DNA of 64,000 nucleotides, from NCBI GenBank assembly GCA_023386265.1, contig JAEWKA010000002.1, positions 1 through 64,000 of the forward strand, read 5' to 3'. Made by a program: the position numbers and the translations under genes. Shown one piece after another: positions 1 to 8,337 of the stretch. Origin of the DNA: Bacillota bacterium (GTDB taxonomy: Bacteria > Bacillota > Clostridia > Oscillospirales > Oscillospiraceae). Under the pieces are notes generated by a model. That model was not told the DNA's origin, did no database searches, and worked only from the letters and a program-made list of their open reading frames with translations. Numbering within the stretch: position 1 is the stretch's first letter; every line of letters starts with the position of its first letter.

Positions 1-120
1 GCCAAAAGGTTCATTTCCATGTTCAATGGCAAGTTCGGACAAGCGAATTGCTTCCAGCATATATAATTCATCCTGATTAATATATATCCCTCCAGTATCG
101 TGAGTATGTTGGTATGTCAT
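1..120 (-). CDS. Nucleoside deaminase, N-terminal fragment cut by the window edge
   Basis: Forty codons are visible, entering from the left edge and starting at an ATG. The residues AIRLSELAIEHGNEPFG match the start of the cytidine/deoxycytidylate deaminase-like zinc family (tRNA adenosine deaminase, guanine deaminase and relatives), where a helix 'EAIRLAxxA' is followed by 'G..PFGAV'. The zinc-binding HAE and PCxxC motifs would lie outside the window, so the substrate cannot be told. An in-frame ATG at 58-60 could also be the start; neither has a clear ribosome binding site at normal spacing, although GGAGGG lies within the longer version. Family assignment is from the short N-terminal match only. 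Confidence 0.6.
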   Translation of the reverse strand, partial: MTYQHTHDTGGIYINQDELYMLEAIRLSELAIEHGNEPFG

Positions 121-642
121 AAACATAGCACTAAACCGCCTTCGGCGGTGGTATTGACAGTGGTTTCAGCTGCTGATAAAATAAAGCTACAACACAAACA
201 ACGTTGCCTCTAAAGAAAAACGGCTGGAATGATACCAGTGGATGTTTATTTGTTGTACCTAAAAGTAATATTTCTCTCGTTCCCAAACGCTGAACACCTT
301 GATCTGCAAGGCTTTTTCAAATACTATGCTTTTCAAAAATCAAGCAAGAGAAATTATACTTTCCCCATAGACGGCGGTTTCGTGCTATGGAATTATCCAA
401 CGTCAGGCAGTTCGTGAATGCATCACAAGCTGTCTTTTTTCATGCCTGACCTCAGATAATTCACTATTCATAATGGGTAATTCGCATTTTTCGCTAAGTT
501 TCTAAGTCATAGCTCATAATCACTCTTTGTGTAAACTTATGCATTCTTGAATAATCCATTTGCTTATAACTCTACGGTCCCGATCCGGTAGGCTTCCATC
601 AGTTCGCCCGTCAGACTGATTTTCAGATGGCCACAGAGAATA
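121..642. other. Non-coding stretch with small inverted repeats
   Basis: No convincing gene. A GC-rich stem (ACCGCC, 3-nt loop, GGCGGT) lies at 135-149, and GTCAGGCA at 402-409 is repeated inverted at 443-450. A plus-strand reading frame at 229-417 has no ribosome binding site and no recognisable domain. On the minus strand at about 575-640 a short open frame ends in GELMEAYRIGTVEL; it may be the tail of a decayed gene but I do not recognise it. Confidence 0.5.
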
Positions 643-1296
643 CTAACTGATCGTCGATGACATTTCTTTTACTGTATCAGTTACACTCTCATGCCTAATG
701 CTTTTTACATCAAAGCGCAGTAATTTAAAAGTGAACTGCAAAATGAGTCCAATACCAAATACAGATATAACTGTCCCAATGCCAACTTTTGCACCTAACA
801 GCCATCCAACAAAAAGAACGGTGCCTTCTATTAAGCCTCGTATTGCGCCTATGGGTACTTTGGGCATTCGCTTTCCCAGTGCAACCATGAGTGCATCACG
901 GGGTCCACACCCGAGGGCTGCACCAATATAAAAATAGCTTGCAATACATATAACAACTTGTCCTATCAAAAGCATTAGTAAGCCAAGCCAAAAATTGGAC
1001 ATCGTAGGAATAAGATTGAACAATTGGATCAGATCAACAAACGTTCCTATCAGTATGGCATTGAGAATTGTACCAAATCCAATTTTTTCTTTCAACACAA
1101 AATCAATCGCAATGATCATAAATCCAGTAATAACAACGATATTTCCATACGATAAATGAGTCAGATAGGATCCGCCCATACTGAATGCTTCCCAAGGGGC
1201 TAGACCTATGTTAGCTTGTATGCTCAATAAAATACCGAGTGCATATAAAAACAGTCCAAATATCAATCTAATTGTTCTTTTCACATAGTTATTCAT
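643..1296 (-). CDS. YczE/YitT-type integral membrane protein
   Basis: A hydrophobic protein of about 217 residues with five to six predicted membrane segments (for example LFLYALGILLSIQANIGLAP and IGTVISVFGIGLILQFTFKL). The pattern 'G..L...A.IG..PW..F' near the start and 'GCGPRDALMVALG' in the middle are typical of the YczE/YyaS family of unknown function. I prefer the ATG at 1296 because family members start just before the first membrane helix; an upstream ATG at 1338 would overlap the preceding regulator gene. It is probably co-transcribed with the XRE-cupin regulator directly upstream, which suggests that the regulator controls this transporter-like protein. A second member of the family lies at 39224-39907. 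Confidence 0.75.
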   Translation of the reverse strand: MNNYVKRTIRLIFGLFLYALGILLSIQANIGLAPWEAFSMGGSYLTHLSYGNIVVITGFMIIAIDFVLKEKIGFGTILNAILIGTFVDLIQLFNLIPTMSNFWLGLLMLLIGQVVICIASYFYIGAALGCGPRDALMVALGKRMPKVPIGAIRGLIEGTVLFVGWLLGAKVGIGTVISVFGIGLILQFTFKLLRFDVKSIRHESVTDTVKEMSSTIS

Positions 1297-1312
1297 AGTA
1301 GAATACGTCTTT

Positions 1313-1861
1313 CTATTCATGAAATAGAAGCATAACAATATTTACTTCTTCATTAGTATTATTCAAATATTTATGCTGGTAATTTGCAAGAAACTGTATT
1401 GCTTCACCTTCTTGCAAATGAAACGCTTCGTCTCCGACTTGTAAGCTAAAAACACCCTTTGTACAAATAATATATTCTCTGATGCCTGCTTCATGGCACT
1501 CGGATACACGTTCAGAATGGGGAGAAATTACATGACGAAATATTTCAAACTTTTTATTTGGGTCAAATTCAAATAAGACAAATAGTTCAAATCCATTCCA
1601 TGCAGAATAGTGTTTAACGGTATCATTCGTTGCAATAGATAATTGAGGCGTCGGTGTATGCGTAAGTTGAGCGAGTGGAACATTAATCCCATCACATATT
1701 TTTTCGAGCACGGATATGGTAGGACTTTTCGTGCAACGTTCAATTTCACTCAGCATACTTTTGCTGACCCCCGTTAAGATAGCTAGATCATCCAATGTAA
1801 GATTTCTTTCTTGTCGAACGCTTTTTATATTTCTACTTATGGTTTCGCTTGCTGAAATCAT
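1313..1861 (-). CDS. XRE-family regulator with C-terminal cupin domain
   Basis: A 183-residue DNA-binding regulator. Residues about 8-62 form an XRE helix-turn-helix (LDDLAILTGVSKSMLSEIE is the turn and recognition helix) and residues about 80-180 form a cupin barrel (HEAGIREYIICTKGVF, LQEGEAIQFLANYQHKY), the usual small-ligand sensor of this class. The start at 1861 is chosen over an upstream ATG at 1945 because GGAGG sits 6 bases before it and the helix-turn-helix then begins at the usual place. It lies directly upstream of the YczE-type membrane protein gene on the same strand; in related pairs such regulators control the neighbouring transporter, which is an inference here. The ligand is unknown. 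Confidence 0.85.
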   Translation of the reverse strand: MISASETISRNIKSVRQERNLTLDDLAILTGVSKSMLSEIERCTKSPTISVLEKICDGINVPLAQLTHTPTPQLSIATNDTVKHYSAWNGFELFVLFEFDPNKKFEIFRHVISPHSERVSECHEAGIREYIICTKGVFSLQVGDEAFHLQEGEAIQFLANYQHKYLNNTNEEVNIVMLLFHE

Positions 1862-2365
1862 ACGCGCCTCCGTAGTGCTATGGTGGATATAATTCGTTAT
1901 AGTGGAGATACTACTATGATTTGAATTATTTGTCAAGTGTTTCACGCAATAACGCTCCTGATATCATGCTGATTATTAGCATATCACCCTTAATGAATTG
2001 CCTGGGCACGTCTATCAAGATAGCAGATGGCATGCTGAACTTGAAGACTCAGGATGCCATCTGCTATCTTGTCTTCTTAGTCCCATAAAGAATTAGATAC
2101 ATTCATCCCTAAGCTGATCAATTACCATCAAGTGAGAAATATCAGAAAACATTTATGGTCCTATGGCGCTTGTCTTAAGTCACTGGTCCATAAAACAAGA
2201 TAACTTTTGATAAAACGATAGGAGGTGCTCTTATTCTTAAAAACTATTCTTAATAAAAAAGATCACAGAATCGCAACTGTATTTGTTTTGAAAATGTTTA
2301 TATATTTTTTAAGCTGCAATACTAATCTGTAAGATCTATTGTTACACAGCGAGAGGAGAATCCGA
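1862..2365. other. Intergenic region between divergent genes
   Basis: About 500 AT-rich bases separating the leftward regulator from the rightward ABC gene. It must contain both promoters, but no unambiguous -35/-10 pair stands out. Its one striking element is the 17-bp perfect inverted repeat listed separately. A GTG at 2366 preceded by AGAGGAG is taken as the start of the next gene. Confidence 0.5.
2017..2070. repeat. Perfect 17-bp inverted repeat (hairpin)
   Basis: The arm at 2017-2033 (begins AAGATAGCAGATGG) is exactly complementary to the arm at 2054-2070, with a 20-nt loop. Neither side has the T-run of an intrinsic terminator: the plus side continues GTCTTCTTAG. It could be a remnant of a small mobile palindrome, a structured RNA or an operator. 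Confidence 0.7.
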
Positions 2366-3403
2366 GTGCTTCAAATAATAGAGATACGCAAGCAATACAT
2401 TACGGGTGACCTTATTCAAAATGCTCTTGACGGCGTGTCTCTGAGCTTTAGGGATAACGAATTTGTAGCCGTTCTCGGCCCGTCAGGGTCCGGGAAGACC
2501 ACACTGCTAAATATTATTGGCGGGCTTGACCGTTATGACAGCGGAGACCTCATTATAAACGGGATTTCTACTAAAAAGTATTCGGACAGAGACTGGGACG
2601 CATACCGCAACCATACAATAGGTTTCGTTTTTCAAAGCTATAACTTAATCCCGCATCAGTCTGTGCTAGCTAATGTCGAGCTGGCGTTAACCATATCCGG
2701 CATTTCAAAAGCAGAACGACGCAGACGCTCAATCGAGGCCTTAAAAGAGGTTGGGCTTGGTGACCAGCTCCATAAGAAGCCGAACCAGATGTCTGGAGGG
2801 CAAATGCAACGCGTCGCAATCGCAAGGGCTCTGGTTAATGACCCAGATATTCTTCTTGCAGACGAGCCTACAGGCGCTCTCGATTCCGAGACAAGCCTGC
2901 AAGTTATGGATCTTTTGAAAATAGTGGCAGAAGAACGCCTCGTTATAATGGTGACTCACAACGCCGAGCTAGCCGAGACTTGCGCGACCCGTATCGTAAA
3001 GCTACGCGACGGCAGAGTTCTAGACGATTCCGATCCTCTTGAAGCGAATGATGTTTCCTTGGCAACCGAAAACAAACGCATGGGCAAGGCCTCCATGTCT
3101 TTTCTAACATCGCTTACACTGAGCTTTAACAACCTTCGAACCAAGAAGGGTAGAACCATTCTGACCGCGTTCGCGGGCTCTATCGGAATCATTGGCATCG
3201 CGTTAATTATCTCTCTTTCAAGCGGTGTGAACAACTATATCTCTAACGTTCAGAAAGAAACGATGACTTCGTATCCAATTGTTATCGACTCCGAATCGAT
3301 TGACCTGCGCAGTCTCAAGCAGCCAACCCAAACGAGGGTCATCTGCTTGTGCTTTTATAGTACCAATCGGAAGTTAAATTCACGTTCAACTGTAATTAGA
3401 TAG
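2366..3403 (+). pseudogene. MacB/FtsX-type ABC exporter, truncated after the first membrane helix
   Basis: Residues 1-230 are a complete LolD/MacB-like ATPase: Walker A GPSGSGKTT, signature MSGGQMQRVAIARAL, Walker B ILLADEPTGALD and the H-loop VTHNAELAE. After a linker comes the start of an FtsX-type permease (SFNNLRTKKGRTILTAFAGS and one membrane segment), but the frame ends about 35 residues later in sequence with no family character (about residue 325 onward). Intact fused proteins of this kind are usually 650-1100 residues, so the periplasmic domain and three membrane helices are missing. The start is GTG with AGAGGAGA 6 bases upstream. The next gene follows within 100 bp, so the 3' part was probably deleted. 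Such exporters usually carry antimicrobial peptides or lipids; this copy should not transport. Confidence 0.8.
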
Positions 3404-3504
3404 TTTATATTGTAGTAGTTAAAGTTTAATTACTGCCACCATTGTATAGCAAAACAAAAAAAATAAATAATATAATTAATCTAATTAATCTGAAAGGACA
3501 AACC

Positions 3505-4503
3505 ATGAGCTTCCCTGATATAATCTACTACGAATCTGGTGCACTGAATTACGAGCTTGGGAAAATGCTGTGGAAAAAATACCAACACGTTCAATGGGTG
3601 GAAATAGAAAGCCATAATAACATTCCCGAATTGCGATCCCAATCTAATAGCGCTTTTCCCCAAATGAAGCAGCATCTCATAATTGGCGTTCGGAAAACGA
3701 ACAAGTACACAGAAAACCACAAGGTTTCCGACTACCTTGTTCCTTACACATCTTCCGGTTGTATTGCCTCGTGTCTATACTGTTATCTTGTTTGCAATTA
3801 CAATAAATGCTCATATTTGAGGCTGTTTGTAAACAGAGAGGAAATGATGAATAAAATTATGAAGACTCAGAATAAATCTGAAAAGCCTCTTTGTTTTGAA
3901 ATCGGATCAAACAGCGATCTTGTACTTGAAAATACTTTGACAGACAATCTATGTTGGACAATCGAGCAGTTTTCGGATAGTGAAAAAGGAAGTCTCACCT
4001 TCCCAACAAAATTTTCTATGGTGGAGCCGCTTTTGAACTTGAATCATCGTGGTAAAGTGATTTTCCGTATGAGTGTAAACCCTCAGGAAATAATTCGTAA
4101 AATTGAGCTCGGAACCTCACCACTTGATAAACGAATAGACGCGATAAATTCAATGTGTGAGGCAGGTTATCCTGTTGGGATCCTGTTAGCTCCCATCATT
4201 TTTGTTGATAACTGGAAGATTCTTTATGGTGAACTGATTGATGTTCTCTCAGATAAGTTATCGGAAAAAGTTAAACGTTGTGCCTTTATTGAGGTTATTT
4301 TTATGACGTACAGTTTTGTGCAAAATGCAATCAACACAGAAGCTTACCCTAAGGCACCGCCGTTCTTTAGCCGAGAGCTTATGACCGGCAGAGGACAAGG
4401 AAAGTATTGCTACAAACCCAAACTACGCAATGAAGGCGAGGAGTTTCTGCGAAATCAGATCTCTGAAAAGATACCTGATATGGAAATTCTTTATATTGTT
4501 TAG
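3505..4503 (+). CDS. splB: Spore photoproduct lyase family radical SAM enzyme
   Basis: The enzyme repairs the thymine dimer 5-thyminyl-5,6-dihydrothymine formed in spore DNA under UV, using a [4Fe-4S] cluster and S-adenosylmethionine. The protein is 332 residues. The radical SAM cysteines are C86, C90 and C93 in GCIASCLYCYL, which has the C-x3-C-x2-C spacing used by this family. Conserved downstream blocks include EIGSNSDLVLE, FPTKFSMVEPLL and GYPVGILLAPI. The start at 3505 is supported by GAAAGGA 6 bases upstream; an earlier ATG adds a non-family extension. The gene stands alone between an ABC remnant and an IS remnant. It implies spore formation by the host or an ancestor. The catalytic cysteine near the C-terminus of the family could be C311-type in KYCYKPKLR, which I have not verified by alignment. 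Confidence 0.85.
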   Translation: MSFPDIIYYESGALNYELGKMLWKKYQHVQWVEIESHNNIPELRSQSNSAFPQMKQHLIIGVRKTNKYTENHKVSDYLVPYTSSGCIASCLYCYLVCNYNKCSYLRLFVNREEMMNKIMKTQNKSEKPLCFEIGSNSDLVLENTLTDNLCWTIEQFSDSEKGSLTFPTKFSMVEPLLNLNHRGKVIFRMSVNPQEIIRKIELGTSPLDKRIDAINSMCEAGYPVGILLAPIIFVDNWKILYGELIDVLSDKLSEKVKRCAFIEVIFMTYSFVQNAINTEAYPKAPPFFSRELMTGRGQGKYCYKPKLRNEGEEFLRNQISEKIPDMEILYIV

Positions 4504-4660
4504 TACATCCAATAAAAAATATCTGTATTAATTCAATAATTATTTGTGGCAGGGCAACAGATAGCGTTTTGCGTTAAATTATTCGAAGAGTTCATTGGAA
4601 GCACTATTCATTTGTATGCTAGTGTTGTGGTCAAGCATTTTTGTAACGCCACCGTCTAAT

Positions 4661-5260
4661 TTAGCCTAAATCAAATCGCGCCTCAAATGGCGTCAGATAA
4701 TTGTTATATGAATGCGGGCGAATTTGGTTGTACCAAAGATACGCGTACTCCGCTATGGCATATTCCAGCTCGTCATCGGTGTTAAAGGCAAAACGGTTAA
4801 TCAACGCTGCCTTCAGGCTGTTGAAATAACTCTACATTGGCGCGTTGTCATAAGGGCATCCCGCGCGGCTCATACTCTTCTGAATTCCGTGCTCATTGCA
4901 ATATAATAAAACTAAGCGAAGTAAACTGGCACCCCTGGTCGGAATGCAGAATGAGGCTCTTGGGCTTGATTTTCTGAGATTTCAAGGCCTTATCCAACGT
5001 CTGGACGGCGAACTCGCTGGTAATCCATTTCCCGTTTTCAATTGCGACGACGCTACGGTCATAAAGGTCAATAATAGTGCAGTTATATCTCAGGGAACCG
5101 TTTGTAAGGAACAAATATGTAAAATCCGTACACAAGACCTTGTTTTTCTCGGTAACCTCAAAATGTTGATTCAAGAGGTTCGGGAAAATCTTGTGAGCCT
5201 GTCCTTTCTTGTAACCGGGACTTTTCGACCAACAGTTCAGAACGCGTAAAAGACGAATTT
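4661..5260 (-). pseudogene. IS3-family (IS150-like) transposase OrfB remnant
   Basis: Reading the minus strand, the segments LCTDFTYLFL, IIDLYDRSVVA, LILHSDQGCQF, HGIQKSMSRAGCPYDNAP, SYFNSLKAALI and YNQIRPHSYNNYLTPFEARF follow the order of the rve integrase domain of IS3-type OrfB, ending at TAA (4661-4663). The two catalytic Asp codons are present. The frame is broken around 4893, and the codon for the catalytic Glu in the 'NAPMESYF' motif is TAG at 4832-4834. OrfA and the upstream half of OrfB are missing, and I could not identify terminal inverted repeats. The element is therefore an inactive relic. Confidence 0.85.
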
Positions 5261-5427
5261 AATAACAAAATCGTTCAAGTCCGTTTCCAACATATCAACA
5301 TTTTCCAAGAACGCGTTTGCTTGGTTTGTTGCTGCGGCAGAATCCTTTTATTAATAGATAGACTAAGGGTATCCATATTGCTATGTAAGCTATTAATGTC
5401 TTAGATCAAGGAGCGAAGGATACGGCG

Positions 5428-6984
5428 CTATTTTAAAATATCATAGTGACAGTTTGTATAGTCGCACAGTTGGCTTATGAGCTGTTTTAGTCTGGAAATG
5501 GATTCTATTTTATTAGCCATGTCGGTAAGGCCGGTTTGCGTTTTGCTTAATGCATATTCCCACACTGAAGATATCATGTCGGTATATTCCGTTTCGCAGA
5601 TGGTAATCGGCGGCGTTGTTCTGAGCAGCATTACTTGACAGCTTTCTTTAACATATACGTTGCTTTCTAAGTCGTTTCCCTTTGAAAGAACTACATGGTA
5701 GTTTGGATAATTACAAAGCATATTTACGACGTTTATAAGATGACGGCAGTACTCATCCGGCGTATAATATCCAGCCTTGTTCTGAGAGATTTCAAGTGCA
5801 ACATACCGAGCCTTTCCCGCTATGATATCTTCTAAAGATTCCAGGGGGAAAACCTCTGTGTATCGGTGATGTACCACTATTTGTTCAAAATGGGCGAAAC
5901 AAAAGGAGTAATCTTGATTGAGCATTTTAACATCGAAATCTTTCGCTAGTTCAGAAATAATTTCTGGCGGGGTTGAGACAAATGACAAACAGGAGAGGAT
6001 GGTTATGCAATTGGATTGATGGTTACAAAACCTCCTTACGCATCGCCGAAGCTTCAACGGAGAGCTTTGATCGTTATAAATATTCGTTGCAAGGCGGCAC
6101 CGTGCAAGATAATCCATATATTCCCGATCAAAGTACGCAACAGCGGTAGGATCTGTTGATATAAATGTTGCTCCGCATTCAGCCTGCTCACCGACAGCGG
6201 TTGCGCTCAACGCGGCAATTCCAGGCGCGACGTAAAGCGTTCGGCAGAAAACATTGTCTCTTATATTAGGATAGTAGTAGGATTTCACACTCCCAGTAAA
6301 ATACAGCGGGAGCCAACGGGTAACTGTATCAAAGGCCATTGCAAGATTAGTAATCCGCGGTACTATTCGTGTAATCGTGTTGCCCCTAGAAAGCCCCTTC
6401 TTAATGTTATCTGAAATTTCCTTAGCATATTGTTTGTCTTTCCATATCCATTCCATGTTTCCCTCTGTCAATATTTTTATCTCTACAGCACTGCTAGAGG
6501 CTAAGACAATTTGCTCAAACAATATGGTCGCGCGACGCCTGCCGTCGTCCCCATAAAAGGCATATAATTCTCTTTCCTTGAGAAGGCTTTTGGGCATGGT
6601 GGTTTCCGTCGCAGGATTTTCAAGTTCGCAATATTTTAATTGGTCAAAGGCATGCAAAAATAAGTTTGCTTGCGATTGAGGTATGGATTCTTCAGTTAAA
6701 AGCCATGATGTAATAATGGCGGCTACTTTTTCGACATTTGTCGAACAAGATAATGAAATCATGCCGGTGACTTCTGAAAGAAACTCTAACTGATATTTTG
6801 CTTTACAACGGGCAGCAAAATAATGCGCCATAGCACCTATATGTTCTGAGTTTTCAGGTACCCGCCTTCTCCCAGAACGAAAGCGGCTTATAAGCGACGG
6901 GTCTACCCTAATCGCGTCCGCCAACTGCTTATTAGATGTTGATGTAATTTCCATTAGAATCACAAGCTTATCCGCAAAAACCAC
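5428..6984 (-). CDS. XRE-type helix-turn-helix protein with large unknown C-terminal domain
   Basis: A 518-residue protein starting at GTG (GGGGTGA lies about 6 bases upstream). Residues 15-50 form an XRE helix-turn-helix (NKQLADAIRVDPSLISRFRS), so it probably binds DNA. The remaining 450 residues have no motif that I recognise; they are not a receiver, PAS, cupin or TPR array by eye, and no membrane segment is evident. A helical region around residues 60-120 is followed by a mixed domain containing KILTEGNMEWIWKDKQYA. The gene is monocistronic, flanked by the IS remnant and an AT-rich stretch leading to the Spo0A C-domain gene, so it may be a regulator of that gene. Similar long single-HTH regulators are common as unannotated proteins in Clostridia. 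No function is assigned. Confidence 0.75.
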   Translation of the reverse strand: MVFADKLVILMEITSTSNKQLADAIRVDPSLISRFRSGRRRVPENSEHIGAMAHYFAARCKAKYQLEFLSEVTGMISLSCSTNVEKVAAIITSWLLTEESIPQSQANLFLHAFDQLKYCELENPATETTMPKSLLKERELYAFYGDDGRRRATILFEQIVLASSSAVEIKILTEGNMEWIWKDKQYAKEISDNIKKGLSRGNTITRIVPRITNLAMAFDTVTRWLPLYFTGSVKSYYYPNIRDNVFCRTLYVAPGIAALSATAVGEQAECGATFISTDPTAVAYFDREYMDYLARCRLATNIYNDQSSPLKLRRCVRRFCNHQSNCITILSCLSFVSTPPEIISELAKDFDVKMLNQDYSFCFAHFEQIVVHHRYTEVFPLESLEDIIAGKARYVALEISQNKAGYYTPDEYCRHLINVVNMLCNYPNYHVVLSKGNDLESNVYVKESCQVMLLRTTPPITICETEYTDMISSVWEYALSKTQTGLTDMANKIESISRLKQLISQLCDYTNCHYDILK

Positions 6985-7315
6985 CCAAAATCACCCCAAA
7001 AGCATTATTTTGTGTTTATTATTGCTTGTCCAGTGACGCTCAGCAAGAGATTTGTCATTATGCGTGACAACAAAATGGCAATGACTATCGCGCGAAAGTA
7101 CTTGATTGTTAAGGAATATTGTTGTATTAATGTGATAAAGTAAATATAAGTAATTATATTTACAAAATATTAAAAATGTCAACTGTCAGATAGTATGCCC
7201 GATCTTCTAGTTATTGAAATTTAAGCAAAATAGTATTCGTGTTTGCGCTTGCAATGACGCGATGAGGAATGTTTCCTATTTATTGCATATTTCTTTATAA
7301 AGGATTGAGTGTGAA
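6985..7315. other. AT-rich divergent promoter region
   Basis: About 330 bases between the leftward XRE-type gene and the rightward Spo0A-domain gene. It must hold both promoters. Several AT-rich hexamers fit weakly but none is convincing. AAAGGA at 7299-7304 precedes the rightward start by 11 bases, longer than usual. Confidence 0.4.
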
Positions 7316-7705
7316 ATGTATACAGAAGGCATCTTACAGCATTATGCAAAGACATCTTGCGATTCTGGGCTCGAAATTTTTATCAGTAGGACGATCATCG
7401 ATTTTGGAATACCTCCAAGTGTCAGAGGCTATCAGTACCTCCGCGAAGCACTTTTAATGCTGGCGAAGGACAGTAACAACCTGTTAGGCGTTAGCAAAAT
7501 CATGTATCCGGAAATAGCTCGAAAATATAATACCACTCCACAGAGGGTGGAACGAGCCATCCGTCATGCAACTGAGATCTCGTGGCAAGGCTTAGGAATC
7601 AATAAGCTGAAAAGCTTCTTCCCCAACAGATTTGAGATACCCTCAAACAGAGATTTTCTCGATTTTATGCATAGATGGATATGTTCGGCGACTAGAAAGC
7701 CATAA
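7316..7705 (+). CDS. Spo0A C-terminal DNA-binding domain protein without receiver
   Basis: A 129-residue protein that aligns over most of its length with the effector domain of Spo0A, the master regulator of sporulation. The block GIPPSVRGYQYLREALLML corresponds to the first helices and RKYNTTPQRVERAIRHA to the helix-turn-helix that reads 0A boxes. KLKSFFPN and PSNRDFLDFMHRWI correspond to the C-terminal helices used in dimerisation. There is no N-terminal CheY-like receiver and no phospho-acceptor Asp, so phosphorelay control is absent. It could compete with or modulate Spo0A at its sites, or be constitutively active. The gene is single and lies in a region rich in gene remnants, so it could also be a decayed full-length paralogue, although no receiver remnant is visible upstream. 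Confidence 0.85.
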   Translation: MYTEGILQHYAKTSCDSGLEIFISRTIIDFGIPPSVRGYQYLREALLMLAKDSNNLLGVSKIMYPEIARKYNTTPQRVERAIRHATEISWQGLGINKLKSFFPNRFEIPSNRDFLDFMHRWICSATRKP

Positions 7706-7744
7706 TTTAGTGTTTCTTAGTGATTTATTAGAAAAGAAAGTATC

Positions 7745-7990
7745 TTAACAATGCGAATGAGTGGACTGGTGCGTGCGTTTCATCGTTTCGGCCTTGCACA
7801 TATAAACATTCTGAGCCTTCACGGCTTTTGCACTGTGCTTGGATAAGCTTCTGTTCAGTTGCAGCATCTTTGAAGACGATAAGGAATAGCCTGAAGCCAG
7901 TAACATATTTCCTTTTTTTCGTCCTTTTTTGATAAACCACCAATGCCATTCAATTTTGATAGCAGTCAATGTAATTAACATATTATTCAT
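7745..7990 (-). CDS. Small basic protein of unknown function
   Basis: An 81-residue frame beginning MNNMLITLTAIKIEWHWWF, with GGAGT 9 bases before the ATG. The stretch rich in Trp, Lys and Arg (IKIEWHWWFIKKGRKKG) followed by MLLASGYSLSSSKMLQLN resembles a short conserved protein type seen in clostridial genomes, but I cannot name it. The last 20 residues (CKAETMKRTHQSTHSHC) look less protein-like and may follow a frameshift. Function unknown. Spo0A-box-like TCGAA motifs lie upstream. Confidence 0.55.
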   Translation of the reverse strand: MNNMLITLTAIKIEWHWWFIKKGRKKGNMLLASGYSLSSSKMLQLNRSLSKHSAKAVKAQNVYMCKAETMKRTHQSTHSHC

Positions 7991-8102
7991 TTTTTGTTTA
8001 CTCCAAATTTGTTGTTGCAGGTCGAATTAGACCTACTCGAAAAATATAATAACGTAATTGCCAATCGAAAAATGTTGAATATTGTCGAAAATTAAATTAT
8101 TA

Positions 8103-8134
8103 ATCCGAGCTACAGGAATTCCTGTAACTCGGAT
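8103..8134. repeat. 15-bp near-perfect palindromic hairpin
   Basis: ATCCGAG-C-TACAGGAA is followed immediately by its complement, with one mismatch (C opposite A), giving a stem with essentially no loop. It sits just before the terminator-like hairpin and may be part of the same transcript end or an operator. Confidence 0.55.
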
Positions 8135-8142
8135 GTTAACTA

Positions 8143-8184
8143 TCCCCCTTACGGAGCTATCGAAATCATGAGGGGGAACTTTTT
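8143..8184 (+). terminator. Possible intrinsic terminator
   Basis: TCCCCCT at 8143-8149 pairs with AGGGGGA at 8171-8177, followed by AC and TTTTTATTTAT. The 21-nt loop is long for an intrinsic terminator. The only upstream plus-strand gene is the Spo0A-domain gene 440 bases away. Confidence 0.4.
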
Positions 8185-8337
8185 ATTTATACGAAATAGG
8201 TAATAACGGTAAAGCTGTTCGTAAGCGTCAAATCTAATGTTTCAACACAGTTTCATCCGCTATTCTTTTTATGATATAGTGCTCGGTCAGCAGTATCGAT
8301 ATGTATTACAGGGATACGGTCTCTCTTTCGTTCGCGG

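Larger units (their letters stand above)
7991..8337. other. Intergenic region with two hairpins and TCGAA motifs
   Basis: Four TCGAA motifs lie at 8022, 8037, 8065 and 8085; the last is within TTGTCGAAA. A palindromic hairpin occupies 8103-8134 and a terminator-like hairpin 8143-8184. No gene is seen. Confidence 0.5.

Noticed and set aside
229..417. 62-codon plus-strand reading frame
   Set aside because: No ribosome binding site, no family character, and it overlaps inverted repeats.
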